From positions 13,958 through 77,957 of the forward strand of contig CAZGUY010000001.1 of NCBI GenBank assembly GCA_964528795.1: a DNA stretch of 64,000 bases. Direction: 5' to 3'. The notes under the pieces are model-generated. The model worked only from the letters and a program-made list of their open reading frames with translations, was not told where the DNA came from and did no database searches. Position 1 is the first letter of the stretch; every line of letters starts with the position of its first letter. This DNA is from DATFJC01 sp964528795. GTDB lineage: Bacteria > Patescibacteriota > Patescibacteriia > UBA2591 > UBA6264. The position numbers and the translations under genes are program-made. Positions 1-7,721 of this stretch are shown here, piece by piece.

Positions 1-87
1 TTTTTCAAATTTTGAATCCTTTAAAATTTCCCTTATTTCAATAAAAGATAATAAAGGAGTTTTTCCAAGTATAAAAAAATATTTCAT
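1..87 (-). CDS. Partial RNA methyltransferase-like protein (N-terminus)
   Basis: Only the first 29 codons lie in the window; the gene runs off the left edge. The ATG is read on the minus strand from base 87. The peptide begins MKYFFILGKTPLLSF followed by IEIREIL. A start of the form YFFILG-x-x-P-x-LS-x-x-EI resembles the THUMP-associated RNA methylases (TRM11/UPF0020-like) of CPR bacteria, which are expected to methylate tRNA guanine. That family assignment is by recognition of a short N-terminus only, and no catalytic motif is visible. It is divergently oriented from rpsF with about 110 bases between them. Confidence 0.5.
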   Translation of the reverse strand, partial: MKYFFILGKTPLLSFIEIREILKDSKFEK

Positions 88-124
88 ATTTTTATTATAT
101 CAGATAATTTATTAATAATAAATC

Positions 125-153
125 TTGCTTTAAATATATATTTATGTTATTAT
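125..153 (+). promoter_or_regulatory. Putative sigma70 promoter for rpsF operon
   Basis: TTGCTT (125-130) and TATTAT (148-153) are separated by 17 bases, about 45 bases before the rpsF ATG. The region is very AT-rich, so chance matches are possible. Confidence 0.4.
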
Positions 154-198
154 ACTATAAAAGAAATTAAATTAATACAAATTAATCAATAAAAAATT

Positions 199-639
199 AT
201 GCAACTATATGATTTACTTTATATCATCCCTGCACCAAATACAAAAGAGGATGTAAAACAAATTAACCAAAATATTAAAGAAAAAATTAAAAATTTAAAA
301 GGTATTATTGTTAAAGAAAAGAATTTAGGTAACAAAAAATTAGCTTACCCAATTGAAAAAAAAGATAAAGGTTTTTATATTTCAATTCAATTTAAATTAG
401 ACCGGTCTAATTTAAAAGAAATAAAAAATCAACTTTCTTCATCTTCTAATATTTTAAGACATATGATTACTAAAACTTCAGAAAGTAAAAAACAAGAAAA
501 AAAGTCAAAGGAAAAAGCTCAAGAAAAAAATATTAAAGAAGAAAAAAGGGAAGTTAAAGAAAAAAAGAAAAAATCTAAAAAAGAAGACGATAATATTAAA
601 AATATAAATGATAAAATTGACGATATATTAAATAATTAA
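199..639 (+). CDS. rpsF: Small subunit ribosomal protein S6
   Basis: S6 binds 16S rRNA as a heterodimer with S18 in the 30S platform. Residues 1-95 carry the S6 ferredoxin-like fold, starting MQLYDLLYIIPAP, with a conserved GxKKLAYPI-like segment (LGNKKLAYPIEKKDKGFY). After residue 95 the protein has a Lys/Glu-rich low-complexity tail of about 50 residues, making it longer (146 aa) than the usual 95-130. The ATG lacks a recognisable Shine-Dalgarno sequence, as for most genes here. It is first in the order rpsF-ssb-rpsR, a classic bacterial arrangement, with 11 bases to ssb. Confidence 0.95.
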   Translation: MQLYDLLYIIPAPNTKEDVKQINQNIKEKIKNLKGIIVKEKNLGNKKLAYPIEKKDKGFYISIQFKLDRSNLKEIKNQLSSSSNILRHMITKTSESKKQEKKSKEKAQEKNIKEEKREVKEKKKKSKKEDDNIKNINDKIDDILNN

Positions 640-650
640 AATTATAATAT

Positions 651-1109
651 ATGAATGTAAACAAAGCAATAATTTTAGGTAATGTAACAGCTGATCCTGA
701 AATTAAAACTACTCCTAAAGGTCAAAATGTAGCTTCATTTGGAATAGCTACTAATCAATACTGGACTGATAAAAAATCAGGTGAAAAAAAACAAAAAACT
801 GAATTTCATAATGTTGTAGCTTGGAATAGATTAGCTGAAATTGCAGAAAAATATATTAAAAAAGGTAGCCTTATTTATGTAGAGGGAAGATTACAAACAA
901 GAAGTTGGGATACTGATCAAGGTAATACTCAATATAGGACAGAAATAATAGCAAATAGAATCCAATTAGGACCAAGAAATTCTAATAAAGGAAAAAATAC
1001 TAATAGATCAAAACCTCAACCAAAACGAAAATCTAAAAATCAGAAAAAGAATAACAATGATGATGAAGAAGATTCAGAAGAAATTAATGTAGAAGATATA
1101 CCTTTTTAA
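651..1109 (+). CDS. ssb: Single-stranded DNA-binding protein
   Basis: SSB coats single-stranded DNA during replication and repair and recruits partner enzymes. Residues 1-107 match the OB fold (start MNVNKAIILGNVTADPEIK; core FHNVVAW, YVEGRLQTRSW). Then comes a basic and Asn/Asp/Glu-rich linker, and the protein ends in DIPF, the conserved acidic-hydrophobic tip that binds replication and repair proteins. Its position between rpsF and rpsR is the standard operon context. Confidence 0.97.
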   Translation: MNVNKAIILGNVTADPEIKTTPKGQNVASFGIATNQYWTDKKSGEKKQKTEFHNVVAWNRLAEIAEKYIKKGSLIYVEGRLQTRSWDTDQGNTQYRTEIIANRIQLGPRNSNKGKNTNRSKPQPKRKSKNQKKNNNDDEEDSEEINVEDIPF

Positions 1110-1175
1110 TTAACAGTATTAATATAAAATTATAAATTTCTAATTAATAAATTAGAATTAACTTTTATTTATTTT

Positions 1176-1388
1176 ATGTCTCAAGAACAAAATCACTGTT
1201 TCTTTTGTGTGAATAATATAAAAGAAATTGACTATAAAAATGTTGATGTATTAAAGAAATTTATTTCTCCCTACGGAGAAATAAAACCTAGAAAAAAAAC
1301 AGGTGTATGTACTAAACATCAAAAAAAATTAGCTAAAGCTATTAAAAGAGCAAGAACAATGGCTCTTTTACCATTTGTTAAAAAATAA
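1176..1388 (+). CDS. rpsR: Small subunit ribosomal protein S18
   Basis: A short protein (70 aa) that pairs with S6 on the 30S platform. The core shows the family pattern [22 protein letters not shown] followed by a basic [11 protein letters not shown] end. The N-terminal CFFC pair is typical of the zinc-binding S18 form. It is the third gene of rpsF-ssb-rpsR and 8 bases before pilT. Confidence 0.95.
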   Translation: MSQEQNHCFFCVNNIKEIDYKNVDVLKKFISPYGEIKPRKKTGVCTKHQKKLAKAIKRARTMALLPFVKK

Positions 1389-1396
1389 TTTAATAT

Positions 1397-2443
1397 ATGA
1401 ATATAAATCAAATATTTAAATACGGAGCACAAAAAAAAGCCTCCGATATTCATTTATCTCATAATTTACCAGTATTTTTAAGAATTAATGGTAAATTAGA
1501 AAAAACTAAAAAATGGTCAAAATTAAGCCATAAAGATATTCTTTCTCTTATTAAACCAATTATAACTTCTGATCAAAAAGAGAAATTATTTGAAGAAAAA
1601 TTTTTAGAATTCTCTCATGAAATTGAAAATGGAATTAGATTTAGAATAATTGTTTATTTTGAAAAAAAACATTTAAGTTTATCAGCAAGATTAATTCCTT
1701 TTGAAATTCCTTCAATGAAAGAAATTAATATGCCAAAGAAAGCTTATGAACTTGCTAACCTTCAAAATGGATTAATTTTAGTTACTGGTCCAACAGGATG
1801 TGGAAAATCAACTACTTTAGCTTCTATTATTAATAATATAAATAAAAATAGACCTTGCCATATTGTAACTCTAGAAGATCCAGTAGAATTCGTTTTTAAA
1901 CCAGATAAGAGTTTAGTTTCTCAACGAGAATTAGGACGAGATATGAAAAGCTTTCAATCAGGTTTAAAACATGTAGTAAGACAAGATCCGGATGTAATTT
2001 TGGTAAGTGAAATGAGAGATTTAAAAACAATAAGTTTAGCTATAACCTTAGCAGAAACAGGTCATTTAATTTTAGGAACTCTTCATACACCAAGTGCTGC
2101 TCAAAGTATTGATAGAATTGTAGATGTTTTTCCTAAAGAACAACAAAGACAAATACGTTTTCAATTAGCTTTATCTTTACAAGCTATTATTTCACAACAT
2201 TTATTACCAAGAAAAAATAAAAAAGGTAGAATAGCAACAAGAGAAATACTTATTAATACACCAGCTATTTCTAATTTAATAAGAGAAAATAAAACTAACC
2301 AAATAAGATCTATTATTCAAACTGGTTCTAGAATGGGAATGAGAACCCTAGAACAAGATTTAAAAAGATTATATAAAGAAGGAAAGATTACTCGTGCTAC
2401 AGCTAAGTCATATTCAAATTATTCAGAAGAAATTTTTAAATAA
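1397..2443 (+). CDS. pilT: Type IV pilus retraction ATPase PilT
   Basis: PilT is the hexameric ATPase that depolymerises type IV pili at the inner face of the membrane. The 348-aa length and features fit: N-terminal KASDIHLS motif (residues 13-21), Walker A GPTGCGKST (131-139), Asp box around TLEDPVEF, Walker B region DPDVILVSEMRD (canonical PilT has GE-MRD; here SEMRD), and a His box TGHLILGTLHT. The C-terminal AIRNLIRE-like retraction motif reads AISNLIREN. It is 8 bases after rpsR and likely cotranscribed. No pilus assembly gene follows; tRNAs come next. The pilT versus pilB/gspE choice is supported by length and motifs. Confidence 0.9.
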   Translation: MNINQIFKYGAQKKASDIHLSHNLPVFLRINGKLEKTKKWSKLSHKDILSLIKPIITSDQKEKLFEEKFLEFSHEIENGIRFRIIVYFEKKHLSLSARLIPFEIPSMKEINMPKKAYELANLQNGLILVTGPTGCGKSTTLASIINNINKNRPCHIVTLEDPVEFVFKPDKSLVSQRELGRDMKSFQSGLKHVVRQDPDVILVSEMRDLKTISLAITLAETGHLILGTLHTPSAAQSIDRIVDVFPKEQQRQIRFQLALSLQAIISQHLLPRKNKKGRIATREILINTPAISNLIRENKTNQIRSIIQTGSRMGMRTLEQDLKRLYKEGKITRATAKSYSNYSEEIFK

Positions 2444-2446
2444 AAT

Positions 2447-2519
2447 GCCCCTGTAGCTCAATGGATAGAGCGTCTGGCTTCGGACCAGAAGGTTGCACGT
2501 TCAAATCGTGCCAGGGGTA
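2447..2519 (+). tRNA. tRNA-Arg (anticodon TCG)
   Basis: Full cloverleaf: acceptor GCCCCTG pairs with CAGGGGT, discriminator A. The anticodon loop CTTCGGA gives TCG, and the T-arm is GCACGTTCAAATCGTGC. CCA is not encoded. No hairpin element follows this tRNA; tRNA-Lys starts 25 bases later. Confidence 0.95.
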
Positions 2520-2544
2520 CTTTTTATAAATCTATCTATTAAAA

Positions 2545-2617
2545 GCGCGCATAGCTCAACTGGAAGAGCAGGGGCCTCTTAAGCCCAAGGTTGAAGGTTC
2601 GATCCCTTCTGCGCGCA
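2545..2617 (+). tRNA. tRNA-Lys (anticodon CTT)
   Basis: Acceptor GCGCGCA pairs with TGCGCGC, discriminator A. The anticodon loop CTCTTAA gives CTT, and the T-arm is AAGGTTCGATCCCTT. CCA is not encoded. Its 3' part from the T-loop G (2597) onward is duplicated downstream in a tandem array (see repeats). Confidence 0.95.
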
Positions 2618-2785
2618 TTTTTTTTAATACAAAACACAAAATATAAATAATAAATAAATTCTAAATTATAAATTTAAAATGATCGAACCAGAAAGGGGTC
2701 GGGAAAACAACATGTTTTCCCGTGGAGGAAATATTAAAACCGAGTGGTTTTAAATAGTGATATTAAACCGTGTTTAATAAACGAC
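2597..2785 (+). repeat. tRNA-Lys-tail hairpin element, unit 1 (189 bp)
   Basis: The unit starts at the tRNA T-loop GTTCGATCCC and includes the tRNA 3' end, then an AT-rich spacer (2618-2680). Next is an inverted T-arm copy GATCGAACC (2681-2689) followed by GAAAGGGGTC. Three hairpins follow: GGGAAAAC/GTTTTCCC (2701-2721), AAAACC-GAGT-GGTTTT (2736-2751) and ATTAAAC-CGT-GTTTAAT (2762-2778). It ends AACGAC before the next GTTCGATCCC at 2786. There is no ORF. The same architecture occurs after tRNA-Ser (two loci) and tRNA-Asp. Confidence 0.85.
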
Positions 2786-2821
2786 GTTCGATCCCTTCTG
2801 CGCGCATTTTTTTTAATACAA

Positions 2822-2921
2822 NNNNNNNNNNNNNNNNNNNNNNNNNNNNNNNNNNNNNNNNNNNNNNNNNNNNNNNNNNNNNNNNNNNNNNNNNNNNNNN
2901 NNNNNNNNNNNNNNNNNNNNN
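2822..2921. other. Assembly gap (100 N), really a 55-base overlap
   Basis: The 55 bases before the gap (2767-2821) are identical to the 55 after it (2922-2976). The two contig ends therefore overlap, and the true sequence probably continues without the N block. The tandem unit count at this locus could still be collapsed. Confidence 0.85.
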
Positions 2922-2940
2922 ACCGTGTTTAATAAACGAC

Positions 2941-3129
2941 GTTCGATCCCTTCTGCGCGCATTTTTTTTAATACAAAACACAAAATATAAATAATAAATA
3001 AATTCTAAATTATAAATTTAAAATGATCGAACCAGAAAGGGGTCGGGAAAACAACATGTTTTCCCGTGGAGGAAATATTAAAACCGAGTGGTTTTAAATA
3101 GTGATATTAAACCGTGTTTAATAAACGAC
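2941..3129 (+). repeat. tRNA-Lys-tail hairpin element, unit 2 (189 bp)
   Basis: As far as can be read, this is an identical copy of unit 1, with its inverted T-arm copy GATCGAACC at 3025-3033 and the same three hairpins. After merging the overlapping gap ends, unit 2 follows unit 1 directly, so the array is tRNA-Lys plus two tandem units. Confidence 0.85.
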
Positions 3130-3165
3130 GTTCGATCCCTTCTGCGCGCATTTTTTTTAATACAA
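3130..3165 (+). repeat. Terminal tRNA-Lys 3'-end copy
   Basis: The 36 bases from GTTCGATCCC through the acceptor end, the run of eight T and AATACAA equal 2597-2632. They close the array as the distal direct repeat, as an attachment-site duplication would. Confidence 0.8.
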
Positions 3166-3173
3166 TTTTTATA

Positions 3174-3210
3174 TAAAAAAATACCCCCTTATAAATAAAT
3201 AAGGGGGTAT
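3174..3210 (-). terminator. Rho-independent terminator of the HU gene
   Basis: An 11-bp stem (ATACCCCCTTA at 3181-3191 with TAAGGGGGTAT at 3200-3210) is followed on the minus strand by a run of T. It sits 18 bases after the HU stop. It may also stop readthrough from the tRNA-Lys array on the plus strand. Confidence 0.75.
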
Positions 3211-3227
3211 TTATTATAAAACAATAC

Positions 3228-3506
3228 CTATTTTCTGACAGCTCTTTTTAAGCCACTTCCTGCTTTAAATTTAGCAACTCTGACTGCTGGAATTTGCATT
3301 TTTTCACCAGTTTGAGGATTTACACCAGTTCTTGATTTTCTTTTTTTGGCTCTAAAAGTGCCAAAACCAGAAATACTAACTTTATCACCTTTTTTAAGAG
3401 TTTCTTGGACGGTTTCTACAAAAGCGTCTAGAACTCTTTTAGTAGCGGCTTTAGAATCAGCATCTGATTTTTGGTACATTTTTTCAATAAGTTCTTTTTT
3501 GTTCAT
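3228..3506 (-). CDS. hup: HU-family DNA-binding protein
   Basis: A nucleoid protein that bends DNA as a dimer. The 92-aa length and the sequence are typical: MNKKELIEKM start, GDKVSISGFGTF beta segment, RTGVNPQTGEKMQIPA in the DNA-binding arm (Pro intercalation site NPQTG), and the closing KFKAGSGLK. It lies 30 bases downstream of dnaN on the same strand and is followed by a clear terminator. Confidence 0.95.
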   Translation of the reverse strand: MNKKELIEKMYQKSDADSKAATKRVLDAFVETVQETLKKGDKVSISGFGTFRAKKRKSRTGVNPQTGEKMQIPAVRVAKFKAGSGLKRAVRK

Positions 3507-3536
3507 AAGAATTTGTTAGTTAATTAATTTATTAAA

Positions 3537-4667
3537 TTAAACCTTTATTGGCATTATTAAATAAAAATAATTTTTATGGTCAGAAGAAGTTATTATACCA
3601 GGTGTATTATCATTTACTAATTTTAATTTTATCTCATCCCCTTTAATATGTAATAGACCATCTAATAAATATCTATAATTAAATACAATTTTATTATTAT
3701 CTCCTTTAATGTCAGCATCTATTTTAGAAGTACTTTTTCCAACTTGACTATTAAGAGCAGAAACTACTAATTTACTCTTTTTAGTCTCTAATGTAATATC
3801 ATTAATTCCTTCTTTTACAAAGAAACTTGCTTGCTTAACAGCGGTTATAAGGTCCTCTTTTTTAAAGGTACACTCAGTAACCCAACTTTCTGGAATAGTT
3901 TGCTTATAATCCGGATAATCACCACTCACAAGACGTGAGGTTATCTCAGTATCCTTGTATTTAAAAAGTATTTGATTTTCTGATATATATAAATTAATAT
4001 CTTCATCTGAATCATCTATAATCCTTGTTACTTCTTGCAATGTAGTTAAAGGTATTATAATTGATTTTTTCTTTTTAAAACCTTTTATTTTAATCTTTTT
4101 TTCAGATAACCTATAACTATCAGTACCTACAATAGTTAAAATATTTTTCTTGTCTTGATTAAAATTAAATAAAGCTCCACTAATTTCATTTCTTACTTCA
4201 CCAGAAGAAATAGAAAAGTAAGTATTTTGTAAAGCATTTTTTAAATCTGAAGAAGGAATAGTTATTTTATTTTTTTTATCTACTTCAGGAACAATAGGAA
4301 AGTCTTCTGAATCAGTAGTTTTAATACTAGTTTTTTGGTTTTTATTATCTACTATAAAATTACCGTCTTTTATTTTAAAATTAATTGCTTTATTTGGTAA
4401 GAGTTTAATATAATCATTTAAAAGTTTTGCAGGGACTGTAGTTTTGCCCTGCTTTTTTACTTTTGCTCTTACTTTTGTTCTAATTGCAATTTGTAAATTT
4501 GTAGTCACTAAATTTAAGTGACCCTTATTTGCTTCAATTAAAATATTCTCTAGGATTTCTAGATTAGTTTTACCTGTTCCAGCTATTTTAGTATTTTGTC
4601 TTAATCCTTTTATGAGATTTTCTTGAAGACAGGAAAATTCAATTTTCTTATTATTTTTTTTCGACAT
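3537..4667 (-). CDS. dnaN: DNA polymerase III beta sliding clamp
   Basis: Ring-shaped processivity factor that tethers the replicative polymerase to DNA. The protein is 376 aa, the normal three-domain size. Family signatures include the GKTTVPAKLLNDYIKLLP segment, VGTDSYRLSEKKI in domain 2, DYPDYKQTIPES in the interdomain region and the C-terminal FYLIMPIKV (canonical MPMRL-like end). dnaA is not next to it in this window, which is unusual. The upstream spacer carries DnaA-box-like sites. Confidence 0.95.
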   Translation of the reverse strand: MSKKNNKKIEFSCLQENLIKGLRQNTKIAGTGKTNLEILENILIEANKGHLNLVTTNLQIAIRTKVRAKVKKQGKTTVPAKLLNDYIKLLPNKAINFKIKDGNFIVDNKNQKTSIKTTDSEDFPIVPEVDKKNKITIPSSDLKNALQNTYFSISSGEVRNEISGALFNFNQDKKNILTIVGTDSYRLSEKKIKIKGFKKKKSIIIPLTTLQEVTRIIDDSDEDINLYISENQILFKYKDTEITSRLVSGDYPDYKQTIPESWVTECTFKKEDLITAVKQASFFVKEGINDITLETKKSKLVVSALNSQVGKSTSKIDADIKGDNNKIVFNYRYLLDGLLHIKGDEIKLKLVNDNTPGIITSSDHKNYFYLIMPIKV

Positions 4668-4924
4668 ATATTATTAAGTATTTTTTATATTTTATATAGT
4701 AATAGTCTTAGTAAGTATTGTGTAAAAGAAGGAAAAGATGATAATTTACTTTGTATTATATAAATTTAATAAATAATTTTGTTATTAACAAGTGTATAAC
4801 TTTGTAATAAAACTTTGAAAATAATTGGATAAAAATTTAAGATATTTTAAAGTATTTTTTATTGAAATTTTATACACAGTTTATAAAATTTATTTTAATA
4901 ATATTTACACTTGTTTTTAAAGAT
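4668..4924. promoter_or_regulatory. DnaA-box-bearing AT-rich spacer upstream of dnaN (possible oriC)
   Basis: This 257-base non-coding stretch has two exact matches to the DnaA box TTWTNCACA: TTTTACACA on the minus strand (4719-4727) and TTATACACA on the plus strand (4870-4878). A near match, TTATACACT, lies on the minus strand (4792-4800). The rest is almost pure AT, as in an unwinding region. It could be oriC or a DnaA-controlled dnaN promoter. In an AT-rich genome some matches arise by chance. Confidence 0.4.
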
Positions 4925-5806
4925 TTATTTTTGGATTTTTTTAAACACATTTACCCAGACGCTATATTGAAATGCAGAAAATATAGCAAATAAAATTGTT
5001 AAGATTAAAGATTGAATAATAGGCCATATTATAAGAGTAATCTGAAAACCAGTGTTAGATTCAAGATATAAGAATAAAGCAATTAAAGCTATAAAAGGAA
5101 AAGCAGTAGTAATAGTTAAAATTACAAGACCTAAACCAAATACTAAACTAATTAAAAATAGATATAAACAAGTTTTTATAATTTCAAAAAATCTTTTCCA
5201 AAATAATTTCCAACCTGTTTTAATTGAAGGAATTATTTTTTGATTATTAATAATATTTGAAAAAACTATTATTCTTACTAAAAGTCCTAAAAAGAAAGAA
5301 ATAAGAATAAATACAACAATGTAATAAAGTATTGGAATAGGGAGAGCAAGTTTAAAAGATAATTTAAAAAGGTAAAGGATTAAACTAATAATTAATACGC
5401 TTAAAATATAAATAAGAGCTACTTTCCAAACTTTTTGATGATTATTTTTTATTAATTTTTTAAAACTATTATTTTTAGATTTACTAAAATAAGAAATAAT
5501 AGATACTTGAGCTAAAAAAGAAATATAAAAGAATATAAAAAGTGAAAAAATTATAATTATAATCCCTGATATTGGTAAAGAGCCTATATTTTGAAAAATA
5601 TTATTAGAGAATTGAAAATTATTTTGAAATATTTGTAAAGTAAGTAGGGTTTTTATCCAATTTGTTATCTTATTGAAATTTAAAATAATTACACTAATTC
5701 TATTTGTAATAAACATTGATGCGAAAAAACCTAAAATCCAAAGAAAAGGATGATTCCAAACAGTTTTTAAAGATTTTTTACTAATTAATTTTAAATCTAA
5801 CTTCAT
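4925..5806 (-). CDS. Multi-pass membrane protein, unknown function
   Basis: 293 aa with about six hydrophobic segments, including FLWILGFFASMFI (20-35), ISGIIIIIFSLFIFFYISFL, a segment near 130-150 and two in the C-terminal third. The opening KTVWNHPFLWILGFF resembles multi-pass proteins common in CPR genomes whose function is unknown. No catalytic or binding motif is visible. It is transcribed in the same direction as ftsH, 50 bases downstream of it, so cotranscription is plausible. Confidence 0.7.
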   Translation of the reverse strand: MKLDLKLISKKSLKTVWNHPFLWILGFFASMFITNRISVIILNFNKITNWIKTLLTLQIFQNNFQFSNNIFQNIGSLPISGIIIIIFSLFIFFYISFLAQVSIISYFSKSKNNSFKKLIKNNHQKVWKVALIYILSVLIISLILYLFKLSFKLALPIPILYYIVVFILISFFLGLLVRIIVFSNIINNQKIIPSIKTGWKLFWKRFFEIIKTCLYLFLISLVFGLGLVILTITTAFPFIALIALFLYLESNTGFQITLIIWPIIQSLILTILFAIFSAFQYSVWVNVFKKIQK

Positions 5807-5856
5807 AAAAATTATTTTTGATCTTTTTTATCATCTTTTCTATCTTTGTTTATTTT

Positions 5857-7692
5857 CTATTCTTTCTTTTTATTATTTTTTGATTTAATAATTTTTTCAA
5901 ATTCTTCTTTTTCTAAAGTTTCTTTTTCTAATAAAGTGTCAGCAATTTCTTTTAATTTATTTTTATTTTCTTTTAGTATCTTTTCTGCTTTATTATAACA
6001 TAAATTAATTATATTGGAAACCTCATTATCAATTTCTTCAGCAATTTTTTCCGAATAATTTCTTTTATGAGAAATTTCTTCCCCTAAAAATACATGATTG
6101 TCTTTTTCTCCAAAAGTACGTGGTCCTAATTTATCACTCATACCATATTCAGTAATTAATTTTCTAGCTATTTGAGTACCTTTTCTTAAATCATCAGAAG
6201 CTCCAGTAGTTACTTCATCAAATGTTAATTTTTCACTTATATAACCACCTAAAAAAGCAGAAAGTTTATCTAAAAATTCTGTTTTATTTTTTAATTTCTT
6301 TTCCTTTTCAGGCATCTTTAAAGTATACCCAGCTGCTTTTCCTCTTGAAATAATAGAAATTTTCTGAACTGGATCACAACCTTTTGAATAAAAACTTACA
6401 ATAGCATGACCTGCTTCATGAAAAGCAATAATCTTTTTTTCTTTATCTGATAATATATGACTTCTTCTTTCTGGACCCAATATTACTCTTTCAACACTTT
6501 CTAATATTTCGTCCATTGTAATTTTCTTTTTACCTCTTTTAGCAGTTAAAATAGAAGATTCATTTAAAAGATTTTCTAAATCAGCTCCTGTAAAACCAGG
6601 AGTTCTTTCAGCAACTCTTTGTAAAGTTACTTCCTCGGCTAATGGTTTATCTTTAGAGTGAATTTTTAAAATTTCTTTTCTACCTTTTATATCGGGCAAA
6701 TCAAGAATTACTTTTCTATCAAATCTTCCTGGTCTAAGAAGGGCAGGATCTAAAATATCAGGTCTATTAGTAGCAGCCATAACAATAAGACCAGAATTAG
6801 GTTCAAAACCATCTAATTCAGTTAATATTTGATTTAAAGTTTGTTCTCTTTCATCATGAGAACCTCCTAAACCAGCTCCTCTTTTTCTTCCAACTGCATC
6901 TAATTCATCTATAAATACGATTGCTGGTAAATGTTTTTTAGCTTTTTTAAATAAATCTCTAACCCTACTTGCTCCTACCCCAACAAACATTTCAATAAAT
7001 TCTGAACCAGAAATATGATAAAAAGGTACTTTTGCTTCTCCAGCTGTTGCTCTTGCTAAAAGAGTTTTACCACAACCAGGAGGACCAACTAAAAGTACTC
7101 CTTTTGGAATTTTAGCTCCTAATTTAACATATTTTTTAGGATTTTTTAAAAAATCTACAATTTCTTCTAAATCTTGTTTTGCTTCTTCAACTCCAGCTAC
7201 ATCTTCAAAATCAGTCTCAACTTTTTTATCTTTATCTACTTTTTTAGCTTTACTTTTACCAAAATTAAAAGCTTGCATTCCTTTACCTTTCATTTTTTTA
7301 GATAAATAATAAAAAATTCCTATAAATATTAATATAGGAAGTATTAAAGGTAAAATAATATTAAAAATAGTGTCCTGAACTTTAGAATTTTCTACTGTTA
7401 TATTAATAGAAGTAACTTTTTCAGGTGAAATATTATAACCTGTTAGGATATCTGTTAAACTTTCATTTTGTTCTTTAAATGTGTATTGTTTATCACTATT
7501 TTGTAATAATAAATTTATTTTATTATCTTCAATAGAAATTTCTTTAACTTTTCCTTGTTTTATTTCTTGAACAAGAGTATTAATACCTATTTTTTCTGTT
7601 TTTTGTCCTTGTAAATTAATAAGACTAAATACTCCAGAAATAATCAGAAAAATTATTATAAGTATAATAAAGTTTTTAATCAATGATTTCAT
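5857..7692 (-). CDS. ftsH: ATP-dependent zinc metalloprotease FtsH
   Basis: Membrane-anchored AAA+ protease that extracts and degrades membrane and short-lived proteins. Features in order: TM1 (8-25), an extracellular domain (about 30-110), TM2 (112-130), Walker A GPPGCGKT (203-210), Walker B IVFIDELDAVG, second region of homology ATNRPDILDPALLRPGRFDR, and the zinc-binding HEAGH (425-429). A C-terminal coiled tail follows. The 611-aa length is normal. The upstream neighbour on the same strand is ribosomal protein S1, 30 bases away. Confidence 0.97.
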   Translation of the reverse strand: MKSLIKNFIILIIIFLIISGVFSLINLQGQKTEKIGINTLVQEIKQGKVKEISIEDNKINLLLQNSDKQYTFKEQNESLTDILTGYNISPEKVTSINITVENSKVQDTIFNIILPLILPILIFIGIFYYLSKKMKGKGMQAFNFGKSKAKKVDKDKKVETDFEDVAGVEEAKQDLEEIVDFLKNPKKYVKLGAKIPKGVLLVGPPGCGKTLLARATAGEAKVPFYHISGSEFIEMFVGVGASRVRDLFKKAKKHLPAIVFIDELDAVGRKRGAGLGGSHDEREQTLNQILTELDGFEPNSGLIVMAATNRPDILDPALLRPGRFDRKVILDLPDIKGRKEILKIHSKDKPLAEEVTLQRVAERTPGFTGADLENLLNESSILTAKRGKKKITMDEILESVERVILGPERRSHILSDKEKKIIAFHEAGHAIVSFYSKGCDPVQKISIISRGKAAGYTLKMPEKEKKLKNKTEFLDKLSAFLGGYISEKLTFDEVTTGASDDLRKGTQIARKLITEYGMSDKLGPRTFGEKDNHVFLGEEISHKRNYSEKIAEEIDNEVSNIINLCYNKAEKILKENKNKLKEIADTLLEKETLEKEEFEKIIKSKNNKKKE

Positions 7693-7721
7693 GGTTTTTA
7701 ATAACTAATTTGATTTTTATT

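Noticed and set aside
2744..2994. Small ORFs crossing the N block at the tRNA-Lys array on both strands
   Set aside because: They exist only because N codons are read through and because hairpin repeats are open by chance. There is no start context and no conserved protein.
2597..3165. CRISPR array
   Set aside because: The units are 189 bp direct tandem copies without unique spacers between short repeats, there are no cas genes, and every unit carries a tRNA tail.
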